This document shows, piece by piece, positions 47,722-56,706 of a stretch of DNA of 64,000 nucleotides. Source of the DNA: Prosthecobacter sp. SYSU 5D2 (GTDB lineage: Bacteria; Verrucomicrobiota; Verrucomicrobiia; Verrucomicrobiales; Verrucomicrobiaceae); the NCBI RefSeq assembly GCF_039655865.1, contig NZ_JBBYXL010000004.1, forward strand, positions 372,001 to 436,000, in the 5' to 3' direction. Made by a program: the position numbers and the translations under genes. The notes beneath the pieces were generated by a model, which saw only the letters and a program-made list of their open reading frames with translations, was not told the DNA's origin and ran no database searches. Numbering within the stretch: the first letter of the stretch is position 1; every line of letters begins with the position of its first letter.

Positions 47722-49902
47722 TCAATCAAACCAGCTGCGGATACGGTTGAAGAAACCAGAGCCTCTCGCACGGGGGGGCTCAAAACCGGGCGGTGGGCCG
47801 GCAATGACACCCTGGTGGGCACCACAATAGCCCTGAGGGACGAGATCGAAAGGGAGCTGCTCCTCATAGGCAGTGCCGCTGGCATGACAGGCGGGAGTGG
47901 CCAGCTGGCTGCTGAGGTGGCAGAGCTGCACGGTACCAAGCTGGGGCTCCACACGCTGACCGGCCGGGATGTAGCCGAGATCGGTGGCTTTTTTGACAAC
48001 ATCCGCCCAGATAGGGATGGCCAGGCGGCTACCGTATCCCTGGTCTACAATGGTTTGCGGTTTATCCAGTCCGACCCAGACGGCGCAGGTGACGCGGTCC
48101 GTATAACCGGCGAACCAGGCATCTTTGTAATCATTGGTGGTGCCAGTTTTGCCACCGGCGGGTTCTTTAAACTTATGCTCACTGCGGACGCTGGCGGCGG
48201 TGCCACGGTCCATGACCTGGCCAAGGATGCGGCGCATGAGATGGGCGACGCCGGGGCTGACGACATCGGATTCGAGCAGGCTGGTGCTGTAAAGGATGTT
48301 ACCCGCTTTATCAGTGATCTTATCAATGAGAAAGGGGCGGCGGCGGATGCCGTCGTTGGGAAAGATGCTGAAGGCGCTGGTGAGATCGCGAGGCGTGCCG
48401 CCGAGGTTGCCAATGAAGACCTGGGGGGTGCGCTCGGCATGGTCACCGATACCGGCGTCCCCGATGAGATGGAGGACGCGGTCGAGTCCGGCGTAGTTCC
48501 CCACACGGATGGTCATGGTGTTGCGGCTCTGGACGAGGCCGGTCATGAGGGTCTGCTGGCCGGAGAATTTGCCATCGCTGTTTTGTGGCGACCACTTGGG
48601 ATCCGCACCTTCGATCTCGCCGGGCTGGATGGGGGCGTCATCAATGTAAGTGCCGGGAAGAAAGCCGCTGGCGATGGCGGTCGCATAGACGAAGGGCTTG
48701 ACGGTGGAGCCGATCTGGCGCTGGCCCTGGATGGCGCGGTTGTATTTGCTCTGACGGTAATCGCGCCCGCCGACGAGGGCCAGCAAGCCGCCCGTTTCAT
48801 TATCCAGGATGGCCATGGCACCCTGGAGATAGGGCGTTGAGGGAACCTCCTGGGTGCCATTCCAAGTGGAGTCGAAGAAGGCTTTGGTGATGTGCTTGTA
48901 ACCCGGCAGTTTTTCGACAGCGGCGAGCCGGGTTTCGACAGAATTTTCAGCCAGGGTTTGCAGTTCCTGATTGAGGGTGGTGTACACGATGAGGCCGCCA
49001 TCCTCCGTTTCACTTTCCTCCAGGATGCGGTCCAGATCCCGACGGACGGCATCCAGGGCATAACCACCCTGACTTTGGAAAGCGGGCTGGGCGCTGACGG
49101 CAATGTCCGCATAACGGGCGGCAAGTTCTTCTTCCTGAGTGATGACCTTGGTGAGGAGCATGCGCTTGAGCACGTCGTCACGCTCCTTGAGCGAGCTGTC
49201 GAAATTGCGGAAGGGTGAAAAGCGCACCGGGCTGCGGATGATGCCGGCAATGACGGCTGCCTCGCTCAGGTTGAGCTGGCTGGCGTGCTTGCCAAAATAC
49301 ACCTGGCTGGCGCGCTGGATACCGTAGAGGTTGGTGCCAAAAAAAATGCGGTTGACGTAATGCTCCAGGATCTGCTCCTTGGTCCAGTATCGCTCAATGC
49401 GGCGCGCCAGCATCATTTCCACCAGTTTCCTATGGAAACTACGGTCATTGAGGTCAGGGTAGCTGTTGCGGGCCAGCTGCATGGTGATCGTGCTAGCCCC
49501 CTGGACGACTTTGCCGTCTTTGATATTCCTCACGGCAGCCCGGATGACGCCTTTGTAATCAATGCCGGAATGATTGTAAAAACGGGCGTCTTCGCGGGCT
49601 AGCAGCGCCTTAATAAAGAAAGGCGAGACCTGGCTGAGGGGGACAACGATGCGGTTTTCCCCGTGCATGCGGCCCAGTATCTCTCCCGTGGCATCCAGGA
49701 CGACGGTGCGCTCCGGCATTTCACCGAGCTTGCTGAGATCATACTGGCCGGCGAGGTGAGAATAATAAGCAAGCGTGGAGGCCATGGCGAGGGTGACCAA
49801 CAGACTGAGCGCCATGCAGCAGATCAGAAAAAGACGGCTCCACCTGCGCCAGCGCGACTGAGGGACCGGCGGACGATGGGGAGCTGGGGACTGGCTTTTC
49901 AT
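47722..49902 (-). CDS. Class A penicillin-binding protein, PBP1A-type
   Basis: This bifunctional enzyme polymerises and cross-links peptidoglycan in the periplasm. A short Pro-rich cytoplasmic tail and one membrane helix (22-42) are followed by the glycosyltransferase-51 domain, with Glu104 in LAREDARFYNHSG and QGASTITMQLARN. The transpeptidase domain has the three penicillin-binding motifs: STVK near 398, SRN near 455, and KTGTT near 585. Between them lies a regulatory insert. Full length at 726 residues. The C-terminus ends in a short Gly/Arg/Phe-rich extension. The divergent S1C protease gene starts 157 bases away. Confidence 0.94.
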   Translation of the reverse strand: MKSQSPAPHRPPVPQSRWRRWSRLFLICCMALSLLVTLAMASTLAYYSHLAGQYDLSKLGEMPERTVVLDATGEILGRMHGENRIVVPLSQVSPFFIKALLAREDARFYNHSGIDYKGVIRAAVRNIKDGKVVQGASTITMQLARNSYPDLNDRSFHRKLVEMMLARRIERYWTKEQILEHYVNRIFFGTNLYGIQRASQVYFGKHASQLNLSEAAVIAGIIRSPVRFSPFRNFDSSLKERDDVLKRMLLTKVITQEEELAARYADIAVSAQPAFQSQGGYALDAVRRDLDRILEESETEDGGLIVYTTLNQELQTLAENSVETRLAAVEKLPGYKHITKAFFDSTWNGTQEVPSTPYLQGAMAILDNETGGLLALVGGRDYRQSKYNRAIQGQRQIGSTVKPFVYATAIASGFLPGTYIDDAPIQPGEIEGADPKWSPQNSDGKFSGQQTLMTGLVQSRNTMTIRVGNYAGLDRVLHLIGDAGIGDHAERTPQVFIGNLGGTPRDLTSAFSIFPNDGIRRRPFLIDKITDKAGNILYSTSLLESDVVSPGVAHLMRRILGQVMDRGTAASVRSEHKFKEPAGGKTGTTNDYKDAWFAGYTDRVTCAVWVGLDKPQTIVDQGYGSRLAIPIWADVVKKATDLGYIPAGQRVEPQLGTVQLCHLSSQLATPACHASGTAYEEQLPFDLVPQGYCGAHQGVIAGPPPGFEPPRARGSGFFNRIRSWFD

Positions 49903-50059
49903 GAAGAGCTATGGACGCAACCAATGACCAAAGTATTCCGTAAGATACGAAAACAAGCCAGGAACGGCCTCGTTTCCGAGTGCTATGAAAGACTGGCTTG
50001 ATTCTGGCTGATGAATTAAGGAGAGTTTTGGCGTTCTTGCACGTTAGAATTGAGTCGTT

Positions 50060-51019
50060 ATGAGATACGGTTTCCTTCTTGGGCTCCTGGGGCTGATGTT
50101 TCATCTGCCTGAGACTGGCATTGCCGCAGAGGCGGGAGGGCCGAAGGTTTTTCTGGAACTGCAGGAGAAGGTGCAAACGCTGCTGCCAAAGGTGCGGCCG
50201 GCCGTGGTGGCCATCCTGACGGGGGACGGCACGGCCAGCGGAGTGATCATGAACAAAGAGGGCCTGGTGCTGACGGCAGCGCATGTGGCCGAAAGACCCG
50301 GACGGGAGCTGCGCGTGGTGATGGAAAACGGGGAGGTGGTACGTGCCACGACCCTGGGGCTGGACAAGACGACCGATGCTGCCCTGATGCAAATGAACGA
50401 CACGGACCGCCAGTGGCCGCACATCCAGGTATCCCGGAAGGTCATCGAAGCGCAGCCCGGAGAGTGGTGCTTCGCGCTGGGGCATCCGGGGGGTTACGAT
50501 GAAGAACGGGGCGTGGTGCTGCGGGTGGGGAGGATCGTCAAACAAACGGCGAACTCGCTGCAAACGGACTGTGTTTTGATGGGAGGCGACTCCGGAGGAC
50601 CGCTGTTTAATCTCAAAGGTGAAGTCATCGGCATCCACAGCCTGATCTGGGAGGGGCGGGATGAGAACATGCATGTCTCCATGGCGCCATTTTTGCGATC
50701 CTGGAACGCCATGAAAAGCAGTGTGGTGATCCGCACCTGGGGCATCGGCAGCGGTGGCTACCTGGGGCTGGCCACGGAAATGAACACCCAGGGGGCGCTG
50801 GAGGTGGTGGAAGTCATCGCCGGATCACCGTCTGAAAAAGCTGGAGTCAAAACGGGGGATATCATCCTGGCGCTCAATGGCGAGTCAGTGACGGATCTCC
50901 CCCAGTTTACCCACGCTGTGCGTGTGAGGCCGGCAGGAGAGGAAGTGCAGTTGAAGCTGCGCCATTCCGATGGTGAACGCGATGTGAAAATCAAACTGGG
51001 CACGCGCCCGACATTTTGA
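50060..51019 (+). CDS. Exported trypsin-like serine protease with PDZ domain (DegP/HtrA class)
   Basis: A signal peptide (MRYGFLLGLLGLMFHL) leads into a S1C-type protease domain with an intact triad: His75 in TAAHV, Asp106 in TTDAALM and Ser178 in GGDSGGPL. One PDZ domain follows (about 225-315, from IGSGGYLGLATEM to the C-terminus), including SPSEKAGVKTGDIILALNG. At 319 residues it is a minimal HtrA-like protein with a single PDZ. It is likely an envelope quality-control protease. Its stop codon lies 12 bases before the start of the next gene, a paralogue without catalytic residues; the pair is probably one transcript. Confidence 0.92.
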   Translation: MRYGFLLGLLGLMFHLPETGIAAEAGGPKVFLELQEKVQTLLPKVRPAVVAILTGDGTASGVIMNKEGLVLTAAHVAERPGRELRVVMENGEVVRATTLGLDKTTDAALMQMNDTDRQWPHIQVSRKVIEAQPGEWCFALGHPGGYDEERGVVLRVGRIVKQTANSLQTDCVLMGGDSGGPLFNLKGEVIGIHSLIWEGRDENMHVSMAPFLRSWNAMKSSVVIRTWGIGSGGYLGLATEMNTQGALEVVEVIAGSPSEKAGVKTGDIILALNGESVTDLPQFTHAVRVRPAGEEVQLKLRHSDGERDVKIKLGTRPTF

Positions 51020-51030
51020 AAACGAGGCTC

Positions 51031-52128
51031 ATGAAAACACCCTTTATTCATCTATGGGCAGCCGCTTTGCTAGCCGGCACCGCGCCTCTTCAGGCCGAAT
51101 GGCGTGCCCCGTTGGAGGACAAAGAGTTGACCAATGGCGACCAGACCCTGGCTCCTCTGGCAGACCTGGAGGGTCAGGTGCAGAAATGCACGGCGCTCCT
51201 GATGGACAAAAAAGGCAAAGCCGTGGCCACGGCCACCTGGGTGGGCAAAGAGGGATATTTCATCACCAAGGCCAGCGAGGTGCCACGCCTGGAAGAATGC
51301 ACCCTGAAACGGGCATCTGCCCCGGAGGCCAGCATCCGCGAGATCCGCCGGGATACCCAGCATGATCTGGTGCTGGCGCAGGCCATCCAGGTGCAGGGGG
51401 TGACTCCGGTGCGGTTTGACTCCTCCAAAGAGCTGACCTTTGGACAGTGGCTGGCGAGCCCGTCCCTGGCCAAAGATTTGAAAATCGGCGTGGTGAGTGC
51501 TCAGCGGCGGACGATCAAGGGATTTGGCGCGGCGATCGGCATCCGGATGGAAGACAAAGTGCCCGGAGAGGCGGGTGGTGTGCGCATCATCGGCGTGGCG
51601 GAGGACAGCCCTGCCGCGTCCGCCGGACTGAAGACCAATGACATCATGCTGGAGCTGGCCGGGGAAACCGTCAGCGAATTTCGCCGGGTGAATGAGATCA
51701 TCTCCAAACGCCAGCCGGGTGAGGAGATCGTGGTGAAATTCAAGCGGGGGAACAAGGAAGACCAGTTGCATGTGCGCCTGGCCAGCCGGACGAAAGTGCT
51801 GGCCAACTGGGACGGGGAGGACTTTGCCAACGGTGGCATCTCCATCCGCACGGATAACTTTACCGAGGTGCTGCAGCACGATGTACCGCTGAGCCCGGCA
51901 GACATGGGCGGACCGCTGGTGGATCTGAACGGACGTGCCGTAGGCATCAACATCGCCCGGGTGGACCGGGTGACGACCTTTGCTCTGCCCGGCGAGCTTT
52001 TCTGGCCTATGGTGCAAAAATGGATCAAAGCGGACCGCAATCCACCCAAAGCGGTGCCTGCGAAAATGGTAAAATCTGCCAGTCCTGAAAGTGGAAAGAA
52101 TGAAGCTGCGCGGAAGCCACGAGGGTAA
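51031..52128 (+). CDS. Exported pseudoprotease related to HtrA, PDZ-containing
   Basis: A signal peptide (MKTPFIHLWAAALLAGTAP) is followed by a trypsin-like N-terminal barrel, a PDZ domain (about 165-252, SPAASAGLKTNDIMLELAG) and then the segment that should carry the nucleophile. The catalytic His position is Ser82 (ITKASEV instead of TAAHV), Asp112 is kept (QHDLVLA), and the Ser position is Met292 (PADMGGPLVDL instead of GDSGGP). It therefore cannot act as a serine protease by this triad. The order is also odd: the GGPLVD segment lies after the PDZ. The ATG at 51031 has GAGG before it. Being co-expressed with the active protease, it may be a regulator or chaperone partner. Confidence 0.85.
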   Translation: MKTPFIHLWAAALLAGTAPLQAEWRAPLEDKELTNGDQTLAPLADLEGQVQKCTALLMDKKGKAVATATWVGKEGYFITKASEVPRLEECTLKRASAPEASIREIRRDTQHDLVLAQAIQVQGVTPVRFDSSKELTFGQWLASPSLAKDLKIGVVSAQRRTIKGFGAAIGIRMEDKVPGEAGGVRIIGVAEDSPAASAGLKTNDIMLELAGETVSEFRRVNEIISKRQPGEEIVVKFKRGNKEDQLHVRLASRTKVLANWDGEDFANGGISIRTDNFTEVLQHDVPLSPADMGGPLVDLNGRAVGINIARVDRVTTFALPGELFWPMVQKWIKADRNPPKAVPAKMVKSASPESGKNEAARKPRG

Positions 52129-52204
52129 ATTTTCCGCCATCATCACTGACTTTGCAGTTCCCTGCTTCTAAGCCAGGCATGCTGTGACATGTCTTAATTC
52201 CACA

Positions 52205-52232
52205 TTGACGGCATCGCTGAGGGATATACTCT
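52205..52232 (+). promoter_or_regulatory. Candidate sigma-70-like promoter of metK
   Basis: TTGACG (52205-52210) and TACTCT (52227-52232) are separated by 16 bases. Transcription would start near 52240, leaving a leader of about 45 bases without room for a SAM riboswitch, which is usual upstream of many metK genes. Confidence 0.5.
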
Positions 52233-52284
52233 AAGCGCGACGCATCAACGCATCATCATTCGTCCATATAAAACAAACAGCATC

Positions 52285-53505
52285 ATGTCACGCTCTTATA
52301 TTTTCTCTTCTGAGTCCGTCGGCGAAGGCCATCCAGACAAAGTCAGCGACACCATCTCCGATGCCATCCTCGACGCCTGCCTGACGGTGGACCCGAAGAG
52401 CCGCGTCGCCTGTGAAACCTTCGTCAAGAGCAACATCGTGGTCGTCGGTGGTGAAATCACCATCCCCAAGCTCCAGGACAAAAAGAAGGGCACGACCAAG
52501 CCGATTGATGAAGTGATCAACGTGGGCAAGGTCATCCGTGATGCAGTGCGCGGCATTGGTTATACCAACGAGGACGATGTGTTCCACGCCGACCAGATTT
52601 TCATCAACAACTACCTCACCATCCAGAGCCCGGACATCGCCCAGGGTGTGGATGATAAGGCGGCTGAAGGCAAGAAGCACGCCGAGCAGGGCGCGGGTGA
52701 CCAGGGCATCATGTTTGGTTATGCCTGCGATGAAACGGAAGAGCTGATGCCAGCCCCGATCATGTATGCCCACCGCCTGGGCCGTGAGCTGACCAAGATC
52801 CGCAAGGCCGGCAAGACCGCCAAGTGGCTGCGCCCGGACGCCAAAAGCCAGGTCTCCGTGGAATACGTGGACGGCAAGCCGACCCGCATCGTCAACGTCG
52901 TCATCTCCACCCAGCACGCCGCCAGCGTGGAGCACGCTGAGATCGAAAAATTCTGCATCGAGCAGATCATCAAAAAGGTGCTTCCAAAAAGCATGCTGAC
53001 CAAGGACACGGAGTATCTCATCAACCCGACCGGCAAGTTCGTCGTCGGCGGTCCTCAGGGCGACAGCGGTCTGACCGGCCGTAAGATCATCGTGGACACC
53101 TACGGCGGCATGGGCCGTCACGGTGGCGGTGCCTTCTCTGGCAAGGACCCCTCTAAAGTGGACCGCAGCGCCGCCTACATGGGCCGCTGGGTGGCCAAGA
53201 ACGTCGTCGCCGCCGGCCTGGCCTCCAAGTGCGAAATCCAGTTCGCCTACGCCATCGGCCACCCGCTGCCAGTCAGCGTGCACATTGACAGCTTCGGCAC
53301 CGGCACCATCAGCGATGACGCCATCCTGGACGCCGTCCTGAAGACCTTCTCCTTCAAGCCTGCGGACATCGTCAAGCAGCTCGACCTTCTTCGCCCCATC
53401 TATTCCAAGTCCACCAACTACGGTCACTTCGGCAAGATCGGCGATCCTGACCTGACCTGGGAAATCACCAGCAAGGCCGAGGCGCTGAAGAAGGCGGCGA
53501 AGTAA
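52285..53505 (+). CDS. metK: S-adenosylmethionine synthetase
   Basis: MetK joins methionine and ATP to S-adenosylmethionine in the cytoplasm. The family signatures are all here: [20 protein letters not shown] near 8-27, [16 protein letters not shown] near 135-150, and [19 protein letters not shown] near 280-298. The domain organisation is complete at 406 residues. Codon use is strongly biased to C-ending codons, compatible with high expression. It is a single-gene unit with its own promoter and a strong terminator. No SAM riboswitch was found upstream. Confidence 0.97.
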   Translation: MSRSYIFSSESVGEGHPDKVSDTISDAILDACLTVDPKSRVACETFVKSNIVVVGGEITIPKLQDKKKGTTKPIDEVINVGKVIRDAVRGIGYTNEDDVFHADQIFINNYLTIQSPDIAQGVDDKAAEGKKHAEQGAGDQGIMFGYACDETEELMPAPIMYAHRLGRELTKIRKAGKTAKWLRPDAKSQVSVEYVDGKPTRIVNVVISTQHAASVEHAEIEKFCIEQIIKKVLPKSMLTKDTEYLINPTGKFVVGGPQGDSGLTGRKIIVDTYGGMGRHGGGAFSGKDPSKVDRSAAYMGRWVAKNVVAAGLASKCEIQFAYAIGHPLPVSVHIDSFGTGTISDDAILDAVLKTFSFKPADIVKQLDLLRPIYSKSTNYGHFGKIGDPDLTWEITSKAEALKKAAK

Positions 53506-53540
53506 GATACACTTCCTGTTAGGCTAATACCTTTCACATG

Positions 53541-53573
53541 AAACCGCGCCGGGTCCGCCCTGCGCGGTTTTTT
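53541..53573 (+). terminator. Intrinsic terminator of metK
   Basis: AAACCGCGC and GCGCGGTTT form a 9-base-pair stem around a 12-base loop, followed by a run of T (TTTTTT in the sequence GGTTTTTTG). It starts 35 bases after the stop codon. Confidence 0.88.
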
Positions 53574-53662
53574 GTGCCTTGTAGCTGCCCGCGCAAGCGG
53601 GAGGGGGGATGACGTACCCCTTGGACCAAACGGCCACGCTCTGGCGAGCGCGGCTACGGCGC

Positions 53663-55864
53663 TTACAGACGATAATCCAGGCTGACGAAGTCCAGCACCT
53701 CCAGCCACAGGACCTGCCAGATGCGGAGGGTATCGCCATGAATGCGGGCGGTGCCGGTCATACCGGGGCGCAGGCTGGCGTCTGCGTTGGGCAGGGAGAC
53801 GAGGACACCATACGTGACCTCCAACGGCATAAGATTGCCGTCGGCATCGGGCTGGGCCGCGACATCTCCGCCGAGGGTGGCGATGAGGTTGGGCGGCAGC
53901 TCGGTGGCAGGGGCGGTTTTCAGATCTTCGGTGACCTGGCCTTCATAGGTTCGCGTGGACCGCGCAGGGACACGCAGTTCCACCTTTTGCCCAGCGCGGA
54001 TGTGGCGGGCGTGGCGTTCATTGAGCGGGATAAAAAGCTGGAGCGGCTGCAGCGGGGCGATCTCGCAGAGGGCATCGCCAGGGCGCATGCTGCCAGCCAT
54101 GAGGCGCTCCAAATCCGGTGTCAGGACGATGCCGGTTTCCGTGGCCCGGAGGGTGAGCTTAGCGGCCAGGCGCTCCGACTCAGCCAGGGCCACTTCTTGC
54201 TCGGCGAGGGCGGCTTTGGCCTGCTGGTAATAAGCGGGGGCATCGGCACCAAGAGTCATGTCAAGCTGGCGGCGGGCGCGCTCGACCAGGAGGCGGCTCT
54301 TTTCCACCTCGCTGGTCAATTGGACATTGGACAGGACGGCCACGACATCACCTGCCGCGACGGTTTGTCCAGCGACCACTTTGATCTCCACCATCCGGCC
54401 AGGAACTTCAGCGCGAATCCATTCAGCCCGTACGGGACGGAGCACGGCGGGGCGTTCCACCTTGATCTGCCAGGGGCAGAACAGGAGGCCGGCAATGATC
54501 ACCGCCAGCAGGCCAAAGGCACGCAGCGGCCGCCGCCAGGCACCCGGGGTGGAGGCGGACTGGGCGAACTGTTTTTTGAAGAAGCTGCTCACGGGCACGA
54601 TTAACATGGAGACCACCGCCCCAGCACCGATGGCATCCCCCAGCCAGCTCAGGCCATAAGGCTCCAGCAGGAAATGGAAGATCATCGCAATGCCGAGGGT
54701 GATCTGCAGCAGGTAGAGCTGGGCGGTGATGCTATACAAGACGAACCATCCACGATTTTTCCGTGGCAGCAGCCTTTCCACCGCCGGGGGCGTGCCGCCG
54801 CCGAAGAAGACCCGGCGAAAAAGGTCGCTGACGCACATCTGCGCCTTCGCACGCAGATTCGGCACGCCGAGGATGTCGGTGAGCATGTAATAGCCGTCGA
54901 ACTTCATCAGCGGGTTCGCATTAAAAAGGATGGTCCACACACTGGTGATGAGCATGAGGTTAAACAGAAGCTGCTGTGTGGGACCTGGCTGCGAGACCGC
55001 CCAAAGAAGGGTGGCAATGGCCGCGATGATGAGCTCAATGTAGATGCCTGCCGCAGCGACAAGAATACGATGCCGCCGTTTGGGGAACAAGTAGCTGTCG
55101 GTGACATCGGCATACAGAAAAGGGCTGAAGACAAGGAGCATGGCCCCCATTTCATGGACCTCGCCGCCGTAGTGCTTGCACGTGAGGCCGTGACCAAATT
55201 CATGGATAACCTTGACCAGAATGGTGAGCACCCAGACGAGGGCCAGATTCGGCAGGCTGAGGAAGTCATTCAGAGACGGGGCGATGCGTGGAAAATTCAC
55301 CGCAAACACGGCGATACCCGCCAGCAGAATGATCATGCTGAGAGCGAAGCCTCCCCAGCTCCATATCCAGCGCATGTGGCGCTCCATGCGGATGAGCAGC
55401 ACATCTGGATCCCACAACGGGATCTTCAAAAACAGCGCCTTCATGAACAGGCCCCACGGGGTCAAGGGCTTGTGGCGCAGGCGCTTCAGCTCAAGCTGGC
55501 GGCGGGCACCGGCAGCGGTGGCTTCTAGAAATCCTGCGGTGAGAAGTTCCGTGGCAAAAGCAACGATGCGCTGCGTGAGTGCATCCTCATTTTGAGCCAG
55601 ACCGGTGTGCGGATGGCTGCGGGAAAAGGTCTCGCGGATCTGGCGGACGGAGCGCCTGCCGTCGAAGAGGGCGGCCAGCGCATAATCCTCCGCAGGCAGA
55701 CGGAAGTATTTGAGCGAGAGCGGATCCTTAATGATGGCGAAAGCGCGGCCTTCGAAAAGTTGATGGCTGATGGCCAGGTCTGACCTGAGGGCCGATGGCA
55801 CGATGTCATCCGTGGATGAGGGGGCCTCCCCGACGACCTCAGTGATGGACAGTGCCGCTGTCAT
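53663..55864 (-). CDS. PqqD-like / M50 metalloprotease / HlyD fusion, peptide maturation-export candidate
   Basis: Three parts are visible. Residues 31-112 resemble a PqqD-type winged helix (FAIIKDPLSLKYFRLPAEDY, LFDGRRSVRQIRETF), the fold that binds leader peptides in RiPP pathways. The centre is a membrane protease of the M50/site-2 type: HEFGH at 221-225 and NPLMKFDGYY near 306, with six or so membrane helices. The last third is a HlyD-like periplasmic adaptor, with RAEVPGRMVEIKVVAGQTV and the long helical hairpin LVERARRQLDMTLGADAPAY. The family is known as putative peptide zinc metalloprotease. It starts 7 bases after the second HlyD gene's stop codon. No precursor peptide or radical SAM gene is nearby, so its substrate is unknown. 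Confidence 0.8.
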   Translation of the reverse strand: MTAALSITEVVGEAPSSTDDIVPSALRSDLAISHQLFEGRAFAIIKDPLSLKYFRLPAEDYALAALFDGRRSVRQIRETFSRSHPHTGLAQNEDALTQRIVAFATELLTAGFLEATAAGARRQLELKRLRHKPLTPWGLFMKALFLKIPLWDPDVLLIRMERHMRWIWSWGGFALSMIILLAGIAVFAVNFPRIAPSLNDFLSLPNLALVWVLTILVKVIHEFGHGLTCKHYGGEVHEMGAMLLVFSPFLYADVTDSYLFPKRRHRILVAAAGIYIELIIAAIATLLWAVSQPGPTQQLLFNLMLITSVWTILFNANPLMKFDGYYMLTDILGVPNLRAKAQMCVSDLFRRVFFGGGTPPAVERLLPRKNRGWFVLYSITAQLYLLQITLGIAMIFHFLLEPYGLSWLGDAIGAGAVVSMLIVPVSSFFKKQFAQSASTPGAWRRPLRAFGLLAVIIAGLLFCPWQIKVERPAVLRPVRAEWIRAEVPGRMVEIKVVAGQTVAAGDVVAVLSNVQLTSEVEKSRLLVERARRQLDMTLGADAPAYYQQAKAALAEQEVALAESERLAAKLTLRATETGIVLTPDLERLMAGSMRPGDALCEIAPLQPLQLFIPLNERHARHIRAGQKVELRVPARSTRTYEGQVTEDLKTAPATELPPNLIATLGGDVAAQPDADGNLMPLEVTYGVLVSLPNADASLRPGMTGTARIHGDTLRIWQVLWLEVLDFVSLDYRL

Positions 55865-55871
55865 GTTCCAC

Positions 55872-56603
55872 TTATGGTTTGGCGAAATCTGCCTCCACCC
55901 TCATGCCGGCCTTGAGGCGGAGGTCCGCATTGTCCACGCGCAGCTTGACCCGGTAGAGGCCGCTTTCCGCATCCAGCCGGGGATCGAGGAAAACGACTTC
56001 GCCAGTGATCTCGCCCGGCTCGGGCAAAGAGGGGACCAGGAGCTTTTTTTGATCTCCCATTTTCAAATTCAGCGCCTGGGCGGGCTCCAGATAAAACTGC
56101 GCTTCCACCTGGCGAATGTGGACGATTTGCAGCAGCACTTCATGAAGCTGCACGGCCTCACCCGGCTCCTTGCCCCGGCTGACGACGACGCCTTGCAGCG
56201 GGGCGGTAAGCGTCTTTTGCTTCACCCTCACGACGGCGGCATCCCGCTGGATGCGGGCCAGGTCATGCTCAATGCTTTTGCGCAGCGCTTCCTCGCGGGT
56301 GCCGATGTTTTCCTTGAGCAGCTTTTGCGCGGCTTCGTGATCAAACTTGGCTTTCTCCAACACCTTTTCCGCGCGCTCGACATCCAGCTTTTCCAAGTCA
56401 TCAACGAGATGGACGAGGGGCTGGCCGGACTCGACGGTATCGCCTTCATCCACCAGGATCTCACGGACCAGGCCTTCCACCGGAGTGCCAACTTTGACCT
56501 CATGCAGGGGCAGAATGAGACCAGGCACCACACCGGCCTGGACAACTGTGGCAAGCATTACCAGCGGCAGACAGATGCGGAGTGTGGAGAAGAAAAGACG
56601 CAT
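55872..56603 (-). CDS. HlyD/RND-type periplasmic adaptor
   Basis: This is a membrane-fusion/adaptor protein of 243 residues. The N-terminal signal or anchor (MRLFFSTLRICLPLVMLATV) is followed by the two halves of a biotinyl-lipoyl barrel, VGTPVEGLVREILVDEGDTV and LTAPLQGVVVSRGKEPGEAV, flanking an alpha-helical hairpin rich in Lys/Glu (ERAEKVLEKAKFDHEAAQKL), and a beta-barrel at the end. Such proteins bridge inner-membrane transporters to the outer membrane. The start at 56603 gives a clean anchor; an extension of 13 residues upstream is less likely. It precedes the M50-HlyD gene by 7 bases, so the two form an operon. No inner-membrane pump is nearby. Confidence 0.85.
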   Translation of the reverse strand: MRLFFSTLRICLPLVMLATVVQAGVVPGLILPLHEVKVGTPVEGLVREILVDEGDTVESGQPLVHLVDDLEKLDVERAEKVLEKAKFDHEAAQKLLKENIGTREEALRKSIEHDLARIQRDAAVVRVKQKTLTAPLQGVVVSRGKEPGEAVQLHEVLLQIVHIRQVEAQFYLEPAQALNLKMGDQKKLLVPSLPEPGEITGEVVFLDPRLDAESGLYRVKLRVDNADLRLKAGMRVEADFAKP

Positions 56604-56672
56604 TTGTGACAATAAGATACGCGACAGTGTCCCGATATGCATGCGTCTTGCACGTGTAAAATGGAGATGGAT

Positions 56673-56700
56673 TTGGCAATCGCCAAAGCTCGTCTAAGAT
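56673..56700 (+). promoter_or_regulatory. Candidate leaderless promoter of the MurK-MurQ fusion gene
   Basis: TTGGCA (56673-56678) and TAAGAT (56695-56700) are separated by 16 bases. The -10 box ends six bases before the ATG at 56707, so transcription would start at the start codon itself. There is no room for a Shine-Dalgarno sequence. Confidence 0.55.
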
Positions 56701-56706
56701 CGCCGC

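Noticed and set aside
52239..52284. SAM riboswitch upstream of metK
   Set aside because: The space between the candidate promoter and the start codon is about 45 bases and shows no conserved helix pattern.
53575..53662. Structured repeat between metK and the M50 fusion gene, with CCCGC/GCGGG stem and GTAGC/GCTAC ends
   Set aside because: Only short stems and no second copy was found in the window; similar GC-rich hairpins arise by chance.
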